Of a DNA stretch of 64,000 bases, positions 45,478-53,969 are shown piece by piece. The notes beneath the pieces were generated by a model, which was not told where the DNA came from, ran no database searches, and saw only the letters and a program-made list of their open reading frames with translations. Where the stretch lies: assembly GCA_003246265.1 (NCBI GenBank), contig QKAU01000042.1, positions 17,276 to 81,275 of the forward strand. The letters are read 5' to 3'. The stretch's first letter is position 1, and every line of letters starts with the position of its first letter. Origin of the DNA: Kiritimatiellales bacterium (lineage in GTDB: Bacteria; Verrucomicrobiota; Kiritimatiellia; Kiritimatiellales; Pontiellaceae). Made by a program: the position numbers and the translations under genes.

Positions 45478-46488
45478 ATGAGCGGTTCGGTTCCATTCTT
45501 GATTCTTGCCCCGATGCGCGGAATTACGACCGCGCCCTACCGGACCGCGTTTATCCGCCATTTCAGCGGACTGGACGCCGCCATGGCGCCGTTCGTGCCG
45601 ACCGTATCGGCGGAACGGATCCACCCCAGGCTGGTCAAGGACCTCCTGCCGGAACACAACGGTGGCCTTCCGCTCGTCCCCCAGCTGATCGGGAACAACG
45701 CCGCCGATTTCGTTCAGATGGCCAGGGTGCTCCACGACCTGGGATACGAAGAGGTCAACTGGAACATGGGCTGCCCGCACAAGCCGATCCGCAAGAAGCG
45801 ACGCGGTTCGGGCCTGTTGCCGCACCCCGACCTGGTCGACCGGCTGCTCGACCACGCCTGCGCGCACAGCCCCTGCCGGATCACCGTGAAGGTGCGACTC
45901 GGCGTGGCGGACAAGGCGGAGTTGGCAGCTCTGGCGCCGGTACTGAATCGGCACCCGCTGGGTGAAGTCGTCATCCATCCGCGCACCGCCGAACAGATGT
46001 ACTACGGCTCCGTGGACCTTGACGCCTTCGCCGAAGCCTATGCCGCATTGGCGCATCCCGTCTGCTACAACGGCGACATCGGCGACCTTTCTTTCTTCAT
46101 CGCGGTGCGGGACCGCTTTCCGGGCATCGGACGCTTCATGCTGGGCCGCGGCCTGCTTGCCGACCCCTTCCTTTGCGAATCCATCAAGGCTCCATCATTA
46201 TCACACTTCATGAAGTGTGATAATGCCGTTTCCCGCATCGCCGCCTTCCATGCCGACCTGCTTGCCCGCTACGAAGAGATCCTGCACGGGGACCGCCCCG
46301 TCCTCGGCAAGATGAAGGAGTGCTGGACCTACCTCGCCCTCCACCTTTCGAACGGCGACCGCATGTTCAAGAAGGTCAAGAAGACGCAGACGCTCGCCGC
46401 CTACAAGGCCATCGTCGACGAATGCCTGGCTGAAGCGCAATGGAGACCGGACACAAATGCCTTTATGCCCCCCGAACCGTGTGCATAA
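45478..46488 (+). CDS. dus: tRNA-dihydrouridine synthase
   Basis: 336 aa. Flavin-dependent TIM-barrel enzyme that reduces tRNA uridines. N-terminal LAPMRGITTAPYR, catalytic Cys in NWNMGCPHKPIRKK, VKVRLG, IHPRTAEQMY, and GRGLLADPFLC near the FMN phosphate site. A 30-bp perfect palindrome at 46196-46225 adds ten codons (about residues 240-249) in frame between the barrel and the C-terminal helical domain. The stop overlaps the -10 of the patatin gene. Which uridine it targets cannot be told. Confidence 0.85.
   Translation: MSGSVPFLILAPMRGITTAPYRTAFIRHFSGLDAAMAPFVPTVSAERIHPRLVKDLLPEHNGGLPLVPQLIGNNAADFVQMARVLHDLGYEEVNWNMGCPHKPIRKKRRGSGLLPHPDLVDRLLDHACAHSPCRITVKVRLGVADKAELAALAPVLNRHPLGEVVIHPRTAEQMYYGSVDLDAFAEAYAALAHPVCYNGDIGDLSFFIAVRDRFPGIGRFMLGRGLLADPFLCESIKAPSLSHFMKCDNAVSRIAAFHADLLARYEEILHGDRPVLGKMKECWTYLALHLSNGDRMFKKVKKTQTLAAYKAIVDECLAEAQWRPDTNAFMPPEPCA
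46196..46225. repeat. 30-bp perfect palindrome inside dus
   Basis: CATTATCACACTTCA at 46196-46210 is followed directly by its exact reverse complement to 46225. AT-rich against a GC-rich gene. Being 30 bp, it keeps the reading frame. Confidence 0.9.
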
Positions 46489-46489
46489 T
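46461..46489 (+). promoter_or_regulatory. Leaderless promoter of the patatin gene
   Basis: -10 CATAAT (46484-46489) overlaps the dus stop and lies 6 nt before the ATG at 46496. A -35 TTTATG lies at 46462-46467 with a 16-bp spacer. No Shine-Dalgarno. Confidence 0.45.
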
Positions 46490-46495
46490 GGCACC

Positions 46496-47368
46496 ATGAT
46501 ACGGATCGGTCTGGCATTGGGCGGCGGAGGGGCAAAGGGATTTGCGCACCTGCCCATCCTGGAGGTTTTCGACGAACTGGGCATCAGGCCGGCCTGCATC
46601 ACCGGCACCAGCATCGGAGCCATCCTGGGCGCGCTCTACGCCTCCGGCCACTCCGCCCGCAACATCGCGGAGATGTTCCACAGGCTCATCGCCCCGCCCG
46701 AGGCCTCCTTCCGCGACCTGATCCGCAACAGGGAATCGTTGCGCATTTTCGGCCTGATCGATCCCCATTTCAGCTTCAGGCCCAAGGGATTGATCAAGGG
46801 GGAAAAACTGCTCGGCTACCTCTACGAACAGATGCAGGTCGAAACCTTCGAAGAGCTGTCGATCCCGCTCCGCACCGTGGCCACCGACTTCTGGAACCGG
46901 ACCGAGGTGGTGTTCGACCGGGGGCCGCTCCTTCCGGCCGTGCGCGCCAGCATGGCCCTCCCCTACATCTTCACCCCCGTGGTTATGGATGGCCGCGTGC
47001 TGGTGGATGGTGGACTGGTCAACAACGTCCCCCACGACCGGCTCGATGCCGGCTGCGACATCCGCATCGCCGTCGACATCATCGGGACGGATTCGACCCC
47101 CCACGGAAAGATCCCTTCACCGCTCGAAGCCATCTTCCACACCTACCAGGTCATGATGGACGCCACGGCGCAGGAGAAGCTGGCCAACCATCCGGTGGAC
47201 ATCTATGTCCGCCCGCCCCTCGTCGATGTCGAAATCCTCGATTTCCACAAGCCATGGGAGATCTACGAGCAGGGCCTCAGGGCCAAGGAGGGGTTCAAGC
47301 GCGACCTGGAGCGCCTGATGGAGGGGAAGAAAACCCGCAAGGGCTGGTTCTCCCGCAAGACCACATGA
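46496..47368 (+). CDS. Patatin-like phospholipase/esterase
   Basis: 290 aa, RssA/YlbK type. Oxyanion Gly-rich GLALGGGGAKGFAHL at residues 5-19, nucleophile Ser39 in GTSIG, and catalytic Asp in VLVDGGLVNNVP. It hydrolyses acyl esters of phospholipids or other lipids. No signal peptide, so it acts in the cytoplasm or on the inner membrane face; the basic tail (KKTRKGWFSRK) could aid membrane contact. Its stop overlaps the next gene by 4 bp. Confidence 0.85.
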   Translation: MIRIGLALGGGGAKGFAHLPILEVFDELGIRPACITGTSIGAILGALYASGHSARNIAEMFHRLIAPPEASFRDLIRNRESLRIFGLIDPHFSFRPKGLIKGEKLLGYLYEQMQVETFEELSIPLRTVATDFWNRTEVVFDRGPLLPAVRASMALPYIFTPVVMDGRVLVDGGLVNNVPHDRLDAGCDIRIAVDIIGTDSTPHGKIPSPLEAIFHTYQVMMDATAQEKLANHPVDIYVRPPLVDVEILDFHKPWEIYEQGLRAKEGFKRDLERLMEGKKTRKGWFSRKTT

Positions 47369-47835
47369 ATCCGGAATGGCTCATCATCGACGGCTACAAC
47401 CTGCTCCACCAGCACGAGGAATTGGCGCGGCTGCTGCGCAGCGATATCATGACGGCACGCCATCGGCTCGTCCGCTTGATCGAAAGCACCGCCTTGCGGA
47501 TGGCATCCCGGACCACGGTTGTTTTCGACGGGCGCGAGGCAGGCACCGATGCCGCCCTGACGACGGAACAGATGGAGGTCTTCTTTTCTCCGCAAAACCT
47601 GTCGGCCGACTCCGTCATCGAGCGCCTTGTCTGCCGGTTCCCTTTTCCGGAAAGGATCCTGGTGGTCACTTCCGACCGCGCGGAGCACGCCACGGTTTCG
47701 GGAGCCGGAGCCCAGGTCATGTCCGCCGAAGAGTTCCTCGCCCGGTGCGAAGCCGACCGGAATCGGCGTATCGCCGGGCGCACCCCGCCCGGCAGGCAGC
47801 CGCGGCTGGGCGACCACTTCCCTGAAGGGCTATAG
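47365..47835 (+). CDS. NYN-domain ribonuclease, YacP/Rae1 type
   Basis: 156 aa PIN-like fold. Starts LIIDGYNLLHQHEEL with the first acidic residue, then VVFDGREAGTD and VVTSDRAEHATVSGAGAQVM with the later Asp. The B. subtilis homologue Rae1 cuts mRNA in the ribosomal A site. The start overlaps the patatin stop (ATGA), so the two are coupled. The convergent PfkB gene ends next to it (CTATAG). Confidence 0.8.
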   Translation: MNPEWLIIDGYNLLHQHEELARLLRSDIMTARHRLVRLIESTALRMASRTTVVFDGREAGTDAALTTEQMEVFFSPQNLSADSVIERLVCRFPFPERILVVTSDRAEHATVSGAGAQVMSAEEFLARCEADRNRRIAGRTPPGRQPRLGDHFPEGL

Positions 47836-48762
47836 CTTGCGGATCCGCACTTCGCCCACCAGCCGCTCCACATCGGCAGGCGAAAGGGACCCGGAAACAC
47901 GCTGGAGCGCATTGGCCGCACCGCACGCCATCCCGAAGGCCAATGCCTCATTCATTTCCGCTCCACCAGACAGCTTCACCGCCAGACCGGCCGTGACCGC
48001 ATCGCCGCTTCCAACGGGATTGACCGCCACGATCGCGGGAGGCGCGATTTCCAACCGGTGCCGCCCGTCGACAAAGAGCGCACCCCACCCACCGCGAGTC
48101 ACCAGCACGGCACGGGCACCCCGCTCCAACACTTCTTCGGCAGCATGATGGATATCAGTACCGCCCGTCGCCTGCAGCAGCTCCCCTTCGTTGATCTTCA
48201 CCACGTCCGGATGGAAGGGGAGCGCGCGCAGCAAGGGCGCCCCAGGGGCGTCGACGATGGTGCGCCCCCCCTGCCGCATGGCCAGGTCAACGAGCCGGGC
48301 ATAGGCATCGACCGGCGCACCGGCGGGCAGTTTGCCGGAAATAGCCACCCATGTATCCGCCATCTCCACCGAGGCGGCCAACGCCACCATGGCTTCCCAC
48401 TCGCCGGCAGAAAGCGGAGGCATCTCCTCGACCAACTCTGTGGGGGACGGGGCGCCCTGTTCCAACAGCGTCTGGCAGATGCGCGTTTCGCCCGATGTTT
48501 CCACATGGCGGAACACAATGCCCTCCCGACTTAGCATCGACTCCAGCTGGCGCCCGTTCACTCCGCCGGCAAAGCCGAGCAGCAGCGGCGTGCCGCCCAA
48601 CTGCCGCACCATGCGCGCCGTATTCGCACCTTTCCCGCCCACCCCGACCGATGTCCGGAGCGCCCGGTTGACCGCCCCCTTTTCAAGGTATGCGAACTCG
48701 ATCAACCGTTGGATGCATGGCGAAAAACCGCAGCAAACCACCCTGTATCCCACACCATCCAT
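47830..48762 (-). CDS. PfkB-family sugar kinase, 1-phosphofructokinase/LacC type
   Basis: 310 aa ribokinase fold. N-terminal substrate loop SVGVGGKGANTARMVRQLGG (di-Gly motif 1), mid-protein VVKINEGELLQATGG, and C-terminal ATP/anion site NPVGSGDAVTAGLAV with catalytic Asp. Similar to FruK, LacC and related phosphosugar kinases, so the substrate is probably fructose-1-phosphate or tagatose-6-phosphate. No PTS or sugar transporter lies beside it. The ATG has only a weak RBS. Confidence 0.8.
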   Translation of the reverse strand: MDGVGYRVVCCGFSPCIQRLIEFAYLEKGAVNRALRTSVGVGGKGANTARMVRQLGGTPLLLGFAGGVNGRQLESMLSREGIVFRHVETSGETRICQTLLEQGAPSPTELVEEMPPLSAGEWEAMVALAASVEMADTWVAISGKLPAGAPVDAYARLVDLAMRQGGRTIVDAPGAPLLRALPFHPDVVKINEGELLQATGGTDIHHAAEEVLERGARAVLVTRGGWGALFVDGRHRLEIAPPAIVAVNPVGSGDAVTAGLAVKLSGGAEMNEALAFGMACGAANALQRVSGSLSPADVERLVGEVRIRKL

Positions 48763-48848
48763 GATTCCGGCACGATATCCACTTTTTGGGAAATTGATAG
48801 TCGACAAACCGTCAAATTTAGGTAGGTTATCCGCTCTTTCACCCGGAC

Positions 48849-48933
48849 GGTGGGGTTGCGGAGCGGTCAAACGCGGCAGACTGTAAATCTGTTCCTTCTA
48901 GGTTCGGTGGTTCGAATCCACCCCCCACCACCA
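48849..48933 (+). tRNA. tRNA-Tyr (GTA)
   Basis: 85 nt with long variable arm and encoded CCA. Acceptor GGTGGGG pairs with CCCCACC, the anticodon loop TGTAAA gives GTA, and the T-arm has GGTTCGAATCC. A terminator follows at once. Confidence 0.95.
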
Positions 48934-48937
48934 TTTT

Positions 48938-48970
48938 AAGCCGACAGAATCACTTCTGTCGGCTTTCTTT
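48938..48970 (+). terminator. Terminator of tRNA-Tyr
   Basis: 12-bp stem AAGCCGACAGAA / TTCTGTCGGCTT, loop TCAC, then TCTTT. Confidence 0.85.
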
Positions 48971-49044
48971 ATGCATTGATGGTTGAGAAGCCACGAGCGA
49001 CGCGCAGTGGGTCTTGAGCCGCGCGACACCTTTGCATTCTAGCG

Positions 49045-49188
49045 TTTTTGGTTCATGTCCCATCTGCGGGGATGGGATTGCCGAGCCGTCCGCAACCATA
49101 ACGAGACAGGGTACGGATACAGTTGCCCATTCACGGCTCGCCCGGCGGTCGAGCCCTACCTCCCCGGAAACGGGACATGAACCAAAAA
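49045..49188. mobile_element. MITE-like element with 17-bp perfect inverted ends
   Basis: TTTTTGGTTCATGTCCC at 49045-49061 is exactly inverted at 49172-49188, with a 110-bp core. The core has a nested inverted pair (GAGCCGT near 49083 and ACGGCTC near 49133), so the unit can fold into a long hairpin. No coding capacity and no clear target duplication. The right end abuts the T-run of the peroxiredoxin terminator. It could also be a structured non-coding RNA. Confidence 0.45.
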
Positions 49189-49221
49189 AAACGGGGGGCG
49201 GCCCGTTGCGGGCCGCCCCCC
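49184..49221 (-). terminator. Peroxiredoxin terminator
   Basis: 13-bp stem GGGGGGCGGCCCG / CGGGCCGCCCCCC with loop TTG; on the minus strand followed by eight T. Confidence 0.9.
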
Positions 49222-49252
49222 TTGGGGTGGGGTGTTAACTAACCAGGGGAAG

Positions 49253-49816
49253 TTAGATTTTTCCTACGAGGTCGAGTCCGGGCTTGAGGGTGTCGGACCC
49301 GGGCGTCCAGTTTGCCGGGCAAACCTGGTCGCCGTTTTCGCGTACAAATTTTGCGGCCTGCAGTTTGCGCAGCGCTTCCGTTGCGCTGCGGCCAATCCCG
49401 AGGTCGTGGGTTTCCGAGGTCTTCAGGACGCCATCGGGGTCGATGATGAAGGAGCCGCGCAGGGCCAGCCCTTCATCTTCGATCAGTACGCCGAACAGGC
49501 GGCTGACATTTCCGGAGGGATCGGCGCCCATGTAGTACTTGACCTGTCCGATGGCATCGGAGGTATCGTGCCATGCCTTGTGGACAAAAGCGGTGTCGGT
49601 GCTGACGCTGATGACTTCCGCGCCGGCTTCCTGGAACTTGGGGTAGAGCTTGGCGACGTCCTCGAGCTCGGTCGGGCATACGAAGGTGAAGTCGGCCGGA
49701 TAGAAGACCACGACGACCCACTTGCCACGGAAATCGGAGAGCTTGATCTCCTTGATCTCGTCTTCGTGGTACGCCTGCATCTTGAAGTCGGGCACTTCCT
49801 GGCCAATCCTTACCAT
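49253..49816 (-). CDS. ahpC: 2-Cys peroxiredoxin
   Basis: 187 aa AhpC/Prx1-type. Reduces H2O2 and organic peroxides. Peroxidatic Cys47 in DFTFVCPTE and resolving Cys166 in VCPANW. AAGGAG lies before the ATG and a strong terminator follows, so it is a monocistronic, probably highly expressed gene. No AhpF or regulator is adjacent; the electron donor is unknown. Confidence 0.92.
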   Translation of the reverse strand: MVRIGQEVPDFKMQAYHEDEIKEIKLSDFRGKWVVVVFYPADFTFVCPTELEDVAKLYPKFQEAGAEVISVSTDTAFVHKAWHDTSDAIGQVKYYMGADPSGNVSRLFGVLIEDEGLALRGSFIIDPDGVLKTSETHDLGIGRSATEALRKLQAAKFVRENGDQVCPANWTPGSDTLKPGLDLVGKI

Positions 49817-49942
49817 CTGAAATCTCCTTGTTTCCTCGGTTGTTCGCTTTCGATGGTCGATACAGTACTACTTTCGTACGGAATGTAAACAGGAATGTGC
49901 ATACTTTTTTAACCTAATCGCATCAATTTTATTACTAACGTG

Positions 49943-50758
49943 TTACGGTTTCTGGCAACGCGGGCAAATGGTGGTTCCTCGCTGTGCTACAACGAATCTT
50001 TCCATAATGGCGCCACATTCCGCGCAGGGTTTACCAGCCCGGCCGTAGGCCTTGACCCTCTCCCGATACCCGCCGGACCCGCCGTCGACATCCCGGTAGT
50101 TGGACCGCCCCTCCCCCAGCGAAGTGCCGCGGTTCCTGACCCCGGTCCGCAAAACGGAGCGGATGGCGGCATGTAGCCGGGCCACCTCCTCGACCGACAG
50201 CAAGGCTGATGAACGCTCCGGATGGATGCGCGCCGTCCAGAGGGCCTCGTCCACATAGATGTTGCCCAACCCAGCCACGACCGACTGGTCCAGCAGGAGC
50301 GGCTTGATCTGCCTGTGATGCCGCTGCAGCTCCGCGTTGAAGTAGCCAAGGGAAAACCGCGGGGTCAAGGCATCGGGCCCCAGCCCCGCCAGGATCTCCC
50401 GCGGATCGGCGACCAGCTTCCAGCGGCCGAATTTGCGCGGATCGCGGAAGTAGAGGACCATGCCGCCGGACAACGGCAGCACGAGGCGGTCATGGGGTCC
50501 GGACTCCATGGAGAAGGCTCCCGACATGCGCAGATGGACCATGATGGTGCGGCCCGTATCGAGTGCGAAGAGGAGCCATTTGCCATAGCGGGAAAGGGAT
50601 TCGATCCGCGCCCCGGACACCCGGCGGGAAAACCCGGTCGGTGTCAGCGGTTCGACCGCGCGCGCCCACTCCACCCTGGCCGACAGGATGGTCCGCCCCT
50701 CCACACCGCGCGCACGTAGCTGGCGGGCAATCGTTTCTACCTCGGGCAGTTCCGGCAT
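49943..50758 (-). CDS. mutM: Formamidopyrimidine-DNA glycosylase
   Basis: 271 aa. Removes 8-oxoguanine and cleaves the abasic site. N-terminal catalytic Pro in MPELPEVETI, lysine of the FPG fold, H2TH helix with SVVAGLGNIYVDEALW, and C-terminal zinc finger CAECGAIMER to TTICPRCQK. GGAG precedes the ATG at 50758. Fits with mutS in the window, though separate transcripts. Confidence 0.93.
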   Translation of the reverse strand: MPELPEVETIARQLRARGVEGRTILSARVEWARAVEPLTPTGFSRRVSGARIESLSRYGKWLLFALDTGRTIMVHLRMSGAFSMESGPHDRLVLPLSGGMVLYFRDPRKFGRWKLVADPREILAGLGPDALTPRFSLGYFNAELQRHHRQIKPLLLDQSVVAGLGNIYVDEALWTARIHPERSSALLSVEEVARLHAAIRSVLRTGVRNRGTSLGEGRSNYRDVDGGSGGYRERVKAYGRAGKPCAECGAIMERFVVAQRGTTICPRCQKP

Positions 50759-50858
50759 GGCATCTCCAACGGAACGCCACTATGCGTTCGCCATGCCGTG
50801 CGATCAACCAATCCCCATTGAAATCATCACGATTTGCCCTTTACGCTCCCGCGCACGT

Positions 50859-50909
50859 CCGGTTTCATGCCCACCCTTGCCTGCCAGCAGGCAAGGATCA
50901 CGAAACCGG
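50859..50909 (+). promoter_or_regulatory. Two-tier hairpin overlapping a ribosome-binding site
   Basis: Outer stem CCGGTTTC (50859-50866) with GAAACCGG (50902-50909); inner stem CCTTGCCTGC (50875-50884) with GCAGGCAAGG (50887-50896). The outer right arm shares its last GG with the GGAG Shine-Dalgarno (50908-50911) of the downstream gene. Confidence 0.55.
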
Positions 50910-50920
50910 AGTTCGAAACC

Positions 50921-51913
50921 ATGTCCAGAACCTACAAGGCCCTCGCGCTGCTTTCAGGCGGCCTCGACAGCCAGCTCGCCATTTGCGTCCTGCGCGAGCA
51001 GGGCATCCACGTCGAGGCGATCACCTTCCGCAGCCCCTTCTTCGGCGCGGATAAGGGATGCAAGGCGGCCGAGGCCCTCGGCGTGCCCCACCACGTCGTC
51101 GACTTCACCGAAGAGATCCTCGAACAGGTGCGGAATCCCGCCCACGGGCTGGGCAACGCGATGAATCCGTGCATCGACTGCCACGCGCACATGATCATGC
51201 GGGCCGGCGAGCTGCTGGAAAAGCGGGGATTCGACTTCATCGCCACCGGCGAGGTCCTCGCACAGCGGCCCATGTCGCAGAACAAGAACAGCCTGGGCAT
51301 CGTGGCCCGGTGCTCCAAATACGAGGACCTGCTGGTGCGCCCGCTCTGCGCCAGGTTCCTGCCGCCCACCAGGCCCGTCCGCGAAGGGTGGATCGACGTC
51401 GACCGGCTGCCCGCCTTCTCGGGCCGCAACCGTACGCCGCAGATCAAGCTCGCCGAACATTTCGGCCTCAAGGACTATCCCGCCCCCGCCGGTGGCTGCC
51501 TGCTGACGGAAAAGCTGTTTGGCATCAAGCTCAAGGATCTGCTCGAGAAGGAAGGACTCGACGACGACCGCACCAACGTCTGGCTGCTCAAGACCGGACG
51601 ACATATGCGCCTCTCCGACGACGTAAAGATCATCGTCGGCTCCTGCGAGGCCGACAACGCCCTGCTCGATGAAAAGGCTCGGCCGAACGACTACCGCCTC
51701 GCCTGCCCCGACCTGCCGGGCCCGCTGGCCATCGCCCCGGCGAACATTGGCGAACCGCTGCTGCGCACCGCCGCCGCGATCTGTGCGCGCTACGCCAAGC
51801 GTCCCGGCGACGGGCCGGTGCGCGTCGAGATCCGCCAGGCCGGCGAAGCGAGGATCATCGAGGTGCTGCCCATGGATCCGGCGCAGGTCGCGACCTACAT
51901 GATCGCCACCTGA
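50921..51913 (+). CDS. PP-loop ATPase, tRNA thiolation-like
   Basis: 330 aa. N-terminal adenylation PP-loop ALLSGGLDSQLAICVL (residues 9-24) followed by a region with a CIDCH knuckle and AGGCLLTEK, as in ThiI/MnmA-related tRNA thiolation proteins; the C-terminal part may be an NFACT-R-type RNA-binding domain. It likely activates a tRNA uridine for sulfur transfer, but the position is not established. ATG 50921 has GGAG 9 nt upstream, and a stable hairpin covers part of it. Confidence 0.75.
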   Translation: MSRTYKALALLSGGLDSQLAICVLREQGIHVEAITFRSPFFGADKGCKAAEALGVPHHVVDFTEEILEQVRNPAHGLGNAMNPCIDCHAHMIMRAGELLEKRGFDFIATGEVLAQRPMSQNKNSLGIVARCSKYEDLLVRPLCARFLPPTRPVREGWIDVDRLPAFSGRNRTPQIKLAEHFGLKDYPAPAGGCLLTEKLFGIKLKDLLEKEGLDDDRTNVWLLKTGRHMRLSDDVKIIVGSCEADNALLDEKARPNDYRLACPDLPGPLAIAPANIGEPLLRTAAAICARYAKRPGDGPVRVEIRQAGEARIIEVLPMDPAQVATYMIAT

Positions 51914-51934
51914 TCGGGCGCAAGCCGCTGCGGG

Positions 51935-52882
51935 CTAGGCATGGTTCCGCAGCTTCAGCTCGACGGGGTGCGGGCGCAGGTAGTGCTGGCGGGCGAGATA
52001 CGGCTCCGCGTACTTGCGCACATAGTGGTTGAGCAGCGTGAGCGGCACGACGAGCGGATAGTGGCCCGCCTTGTAGGCATCGATCGTCTCCTGCAGCTCC
52101 TGCTTCTCGTCGGCGGCGAGCTGCCGCTTGAAATAGCCCGCCATGTGCTGGAGGACGTTCGCGTGCTTCCGCACGGTGGCATGCAGCCGCAGCGCCTCCA
52201 TCATCAGGCCCGCATAGTCCGACTGCACCGCCGCGATGCGGCGCCCCTTCATCGCCGCCACGATCCGGCCCAGCTCGCGGTAGTGCGGGATGCTGTGGGC
52301 CATCAGCAGATACTTGTGCCGTTCGTGGAACGAAACCAGGCCCGCGCGCGTCGGTTCCTGCGCGAGCATGTCGCGCCACCGGCGGAGCGTGAAGACCCGT
52401 TCGATGAAGTTCTCCCGCAGCACGGGATCGTGCAGCCGCCCCTCCTCCTCCACCGGCAACAGCGGAAAGCGATCCATGAAGGCCCTGGCGAAGAGTCCGC
52501 TGCCCTGCTTGAGGACCTGCCCGTTCGGCTGGTAGACCTTGACGCGCTCCATGCCGCTGCTCGGCGATTTGCTCTTGAAGATGAACCCGCAGAGTTCCTC
52601 CGCCTCCAGCGCGGCCACCCGCGCGGCGCACCAGGAACGCATCGGGGCCGTCAGGTCGCGACGCGTCCTGACGGTCAACAGGCGCGGCCGGGCGGGATCG
52701 CCCTCCAGCCGCATTGCTTCGCGCGGGACACCCAGCCCCAGTTCGAACTCGGGGCAGACCGGAGCAAACTCGAACCACTGCCCAAGGGTCTCCACGATGT
52801 AGGGATCGTGCTTGTGCTGGCCGTCGTAGCGCACCGCCTCGCCGAGCAGGCAGCTGCTGACCCCCATGCGGATCCGCTCCAT
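51935..52882 (-). CDS. DUF523 and DUF1722 (YbgA) fusion protein
   Basis: 315 aa. N-terminal DUF523 (RMGVSSCLLGEAVRYDGQHK; VCPEFELGLGVPREAMRL; CGFIFKSKSPSSGMERVK) with conserved Cys in SSCLLG and VCPE, then C-terminal DUF1722 (FHERHKYLLMAHSIPHYREL). The pairing is known in many bacteria, often near photolyase genes; function is not firmly set. The start overlaps the murB stop by 1 bp (TGATG), so the two are coupled. Confidence 0.85.
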   Translation of the reverse strand: MERIRMGVSSCLLGEAVRYDGQHKHDPYIVETLGQWFEFAPVCPEFELGLGVPREAMRLEGDPARPRLLTVRTRRDLTAPMRSWCAARVAALEAEELCGFIFKSKSPSSGMERVKVYQPNGQVLKQGSGLFARAFMDRFPLLPVEEEGRLHDPVLRENFIERVFTLRRWRDMLAQEPTRAGLVSFHERHKYLLMAHSIPHYRELGRIVAAMKGRRIAAVQSDYAGLMMEALRLHATVRKHANVLQHMAGYFKRQLAADEKQELQETIDAYKAGHYPLVVPLTLLNHYVRKYAEPYLARQHYLRPHPVELKLRNHA

Positions 52883-53817
52883 CAGAACCCTCCGACCAGC
52901 TTGATTTCGCGGACGAGCCGGAGCCCGAACTTTTCCAGCACGGCCCCGGCCATCCGCTCGCTCAGCTCGAACACGTCGCGCGCCGTCGCCGCCGGATCGG
53001 CCACGATGATGTTGGCGTGCCTGTCGAACAGCCGGGCTCCGCCCACCCTGAAATCCTTCGCCCCCGCCTCTTCGAGGAACCAGCCGGCTGCCTGGCGCCG
53101 TTCCGCCGCCGAGGTCGGTTCGACGTTGCGGAAGACGCTTCCCGCGCAAGGCAGGGTCTTCCAGTCGGGATGCTTGGCCCGGCGGAGATCGAGGATCCGC
53201 TGCCGTTCGGCCTCCATCGTCTCCCGGTCGGCCGATTTCAGGTGCAGCAGCGCATCCAGCACCACCTCGCCGCTCTCCTTCAGCCGCGACGAACGGTAGG
53301 CGAACTCCAGCCGCTCGCCCGGTTCCTCCGAGACGCCGCCCTGCGGCGAGAGCAGGCGGACCGACTCGACCACGTCGCCGATCTGCCGTCCGAACGCCCC
53401 CGCGTTGCCCGCGATCGCACCGCCCACGGTCCCCGGGATGCCGCTGCAGAACGACAGGTCACCCACACCGCGCCCGATCGAGAGGCGGGCGAGATCGTCG
53501 AGCAGCGTATTGCCGGACACGCGCACCCGGCTCCCCTCGAATTCGACGGAAGGGGCCGTTTCGGCGCAGTAGCGCAGGACGACGGCATCGATCCCCTCGT
53601 CGGCCACGAGCAGGTTCGAACCCTGGCCGATCACGATGAACGGGACACCCGCCCCAAGCAGCAGGGCCGCCGCAACCGCCAGGGTGTCCGCATCGGGGCA
53701 GTCGATGAGTGCCGGGCAGGGGCCACCGAGGCGGAAGGTGGTGTAGTCGCGCAGGGCGGCATCGCGAATGCAGGTCGCGCGGGCAGGCAGGCGGCTCGTC
53801 AAGGCGTGGTCGATCAT
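52882..53817 (-). CDS. murB: UDP-N-acetylenolpyruvoylglucosamine reductase
   Basis: 311 aa flavoprotein of peptidoglycan precursor synthesis. FAD region [16 protein letters not shown] and [33 protein letters not shown], active Ser in CAGSVFRN, substrate lysine segment YRSSRLKES. The start at 53817 has GGAAG upstream. No other mur gene is adjacent; alr lies 5 kb away. Confidence 0.92.
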   Translation of the reverse strand: MIDHALTSRLPARATCIRDAALRDYTTFRLGGPCPALIDCPDADTLAVAAALLLGAGVPFIVIGQGSNLLVADEGIDAVVLRYCAETAPSVEFEGSRVRVSGNTLLDDLARLSIGRGVGDLSFCSGIPGTVGGAIAGNAGAFGRQIGDVVESVRLLSPQGGVSEEPGERLEFAYRSSRLKESGEVVLDALLHLKSADRETMEAERQRILDLRRAKHPDWKTLPCAGSVFRNVEPTSAAERRQAAGWFLEEAGAKDFRVGGARLFDRHANIIVADPAATARDVFELSERMAGAVLEKFGLRLVREIKLVGGF

Positions 53818-53935
53818 GGTTTCTTCCGCAAGATTCGGTGCATGCTATTGCGCCCCCGGCCGATTTCCAAGCCTGCGGCAAGGGGAAGTTGGCCGCCCGC
53901 GCGCCGCGCAACGGCGAGATCGCCCGCAAATCCCC

Positions 53936-53963
53936 TTCCATTCCCCCGGCGGCGCCCTATACT
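53936..53963 (+). promoter_or_regulatory. glpK promoter, leaderless
   Basis: -10 TATACT (53958-53963) ends 6 nt before the ATG at 53970; weak -35 TTCCAT (53936-53941), 16-bp spacer. No Shine-Dalgarno. Confidence 0.5.
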
Positions 53964-53969
53964 GCCAGC

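Noticed and set aside
45478..46488. Loss of the catalytic Cys in Dus, since GSGLL replaces GACLL
   Set aside because: The catalytic Cys is the one in NMGCP, which is present.
49045..49188. Integron attC site
   Set aside because: The perfect 17-bp ends and core lack the paired imperfect R/L boxes and GTTRRRY cores.
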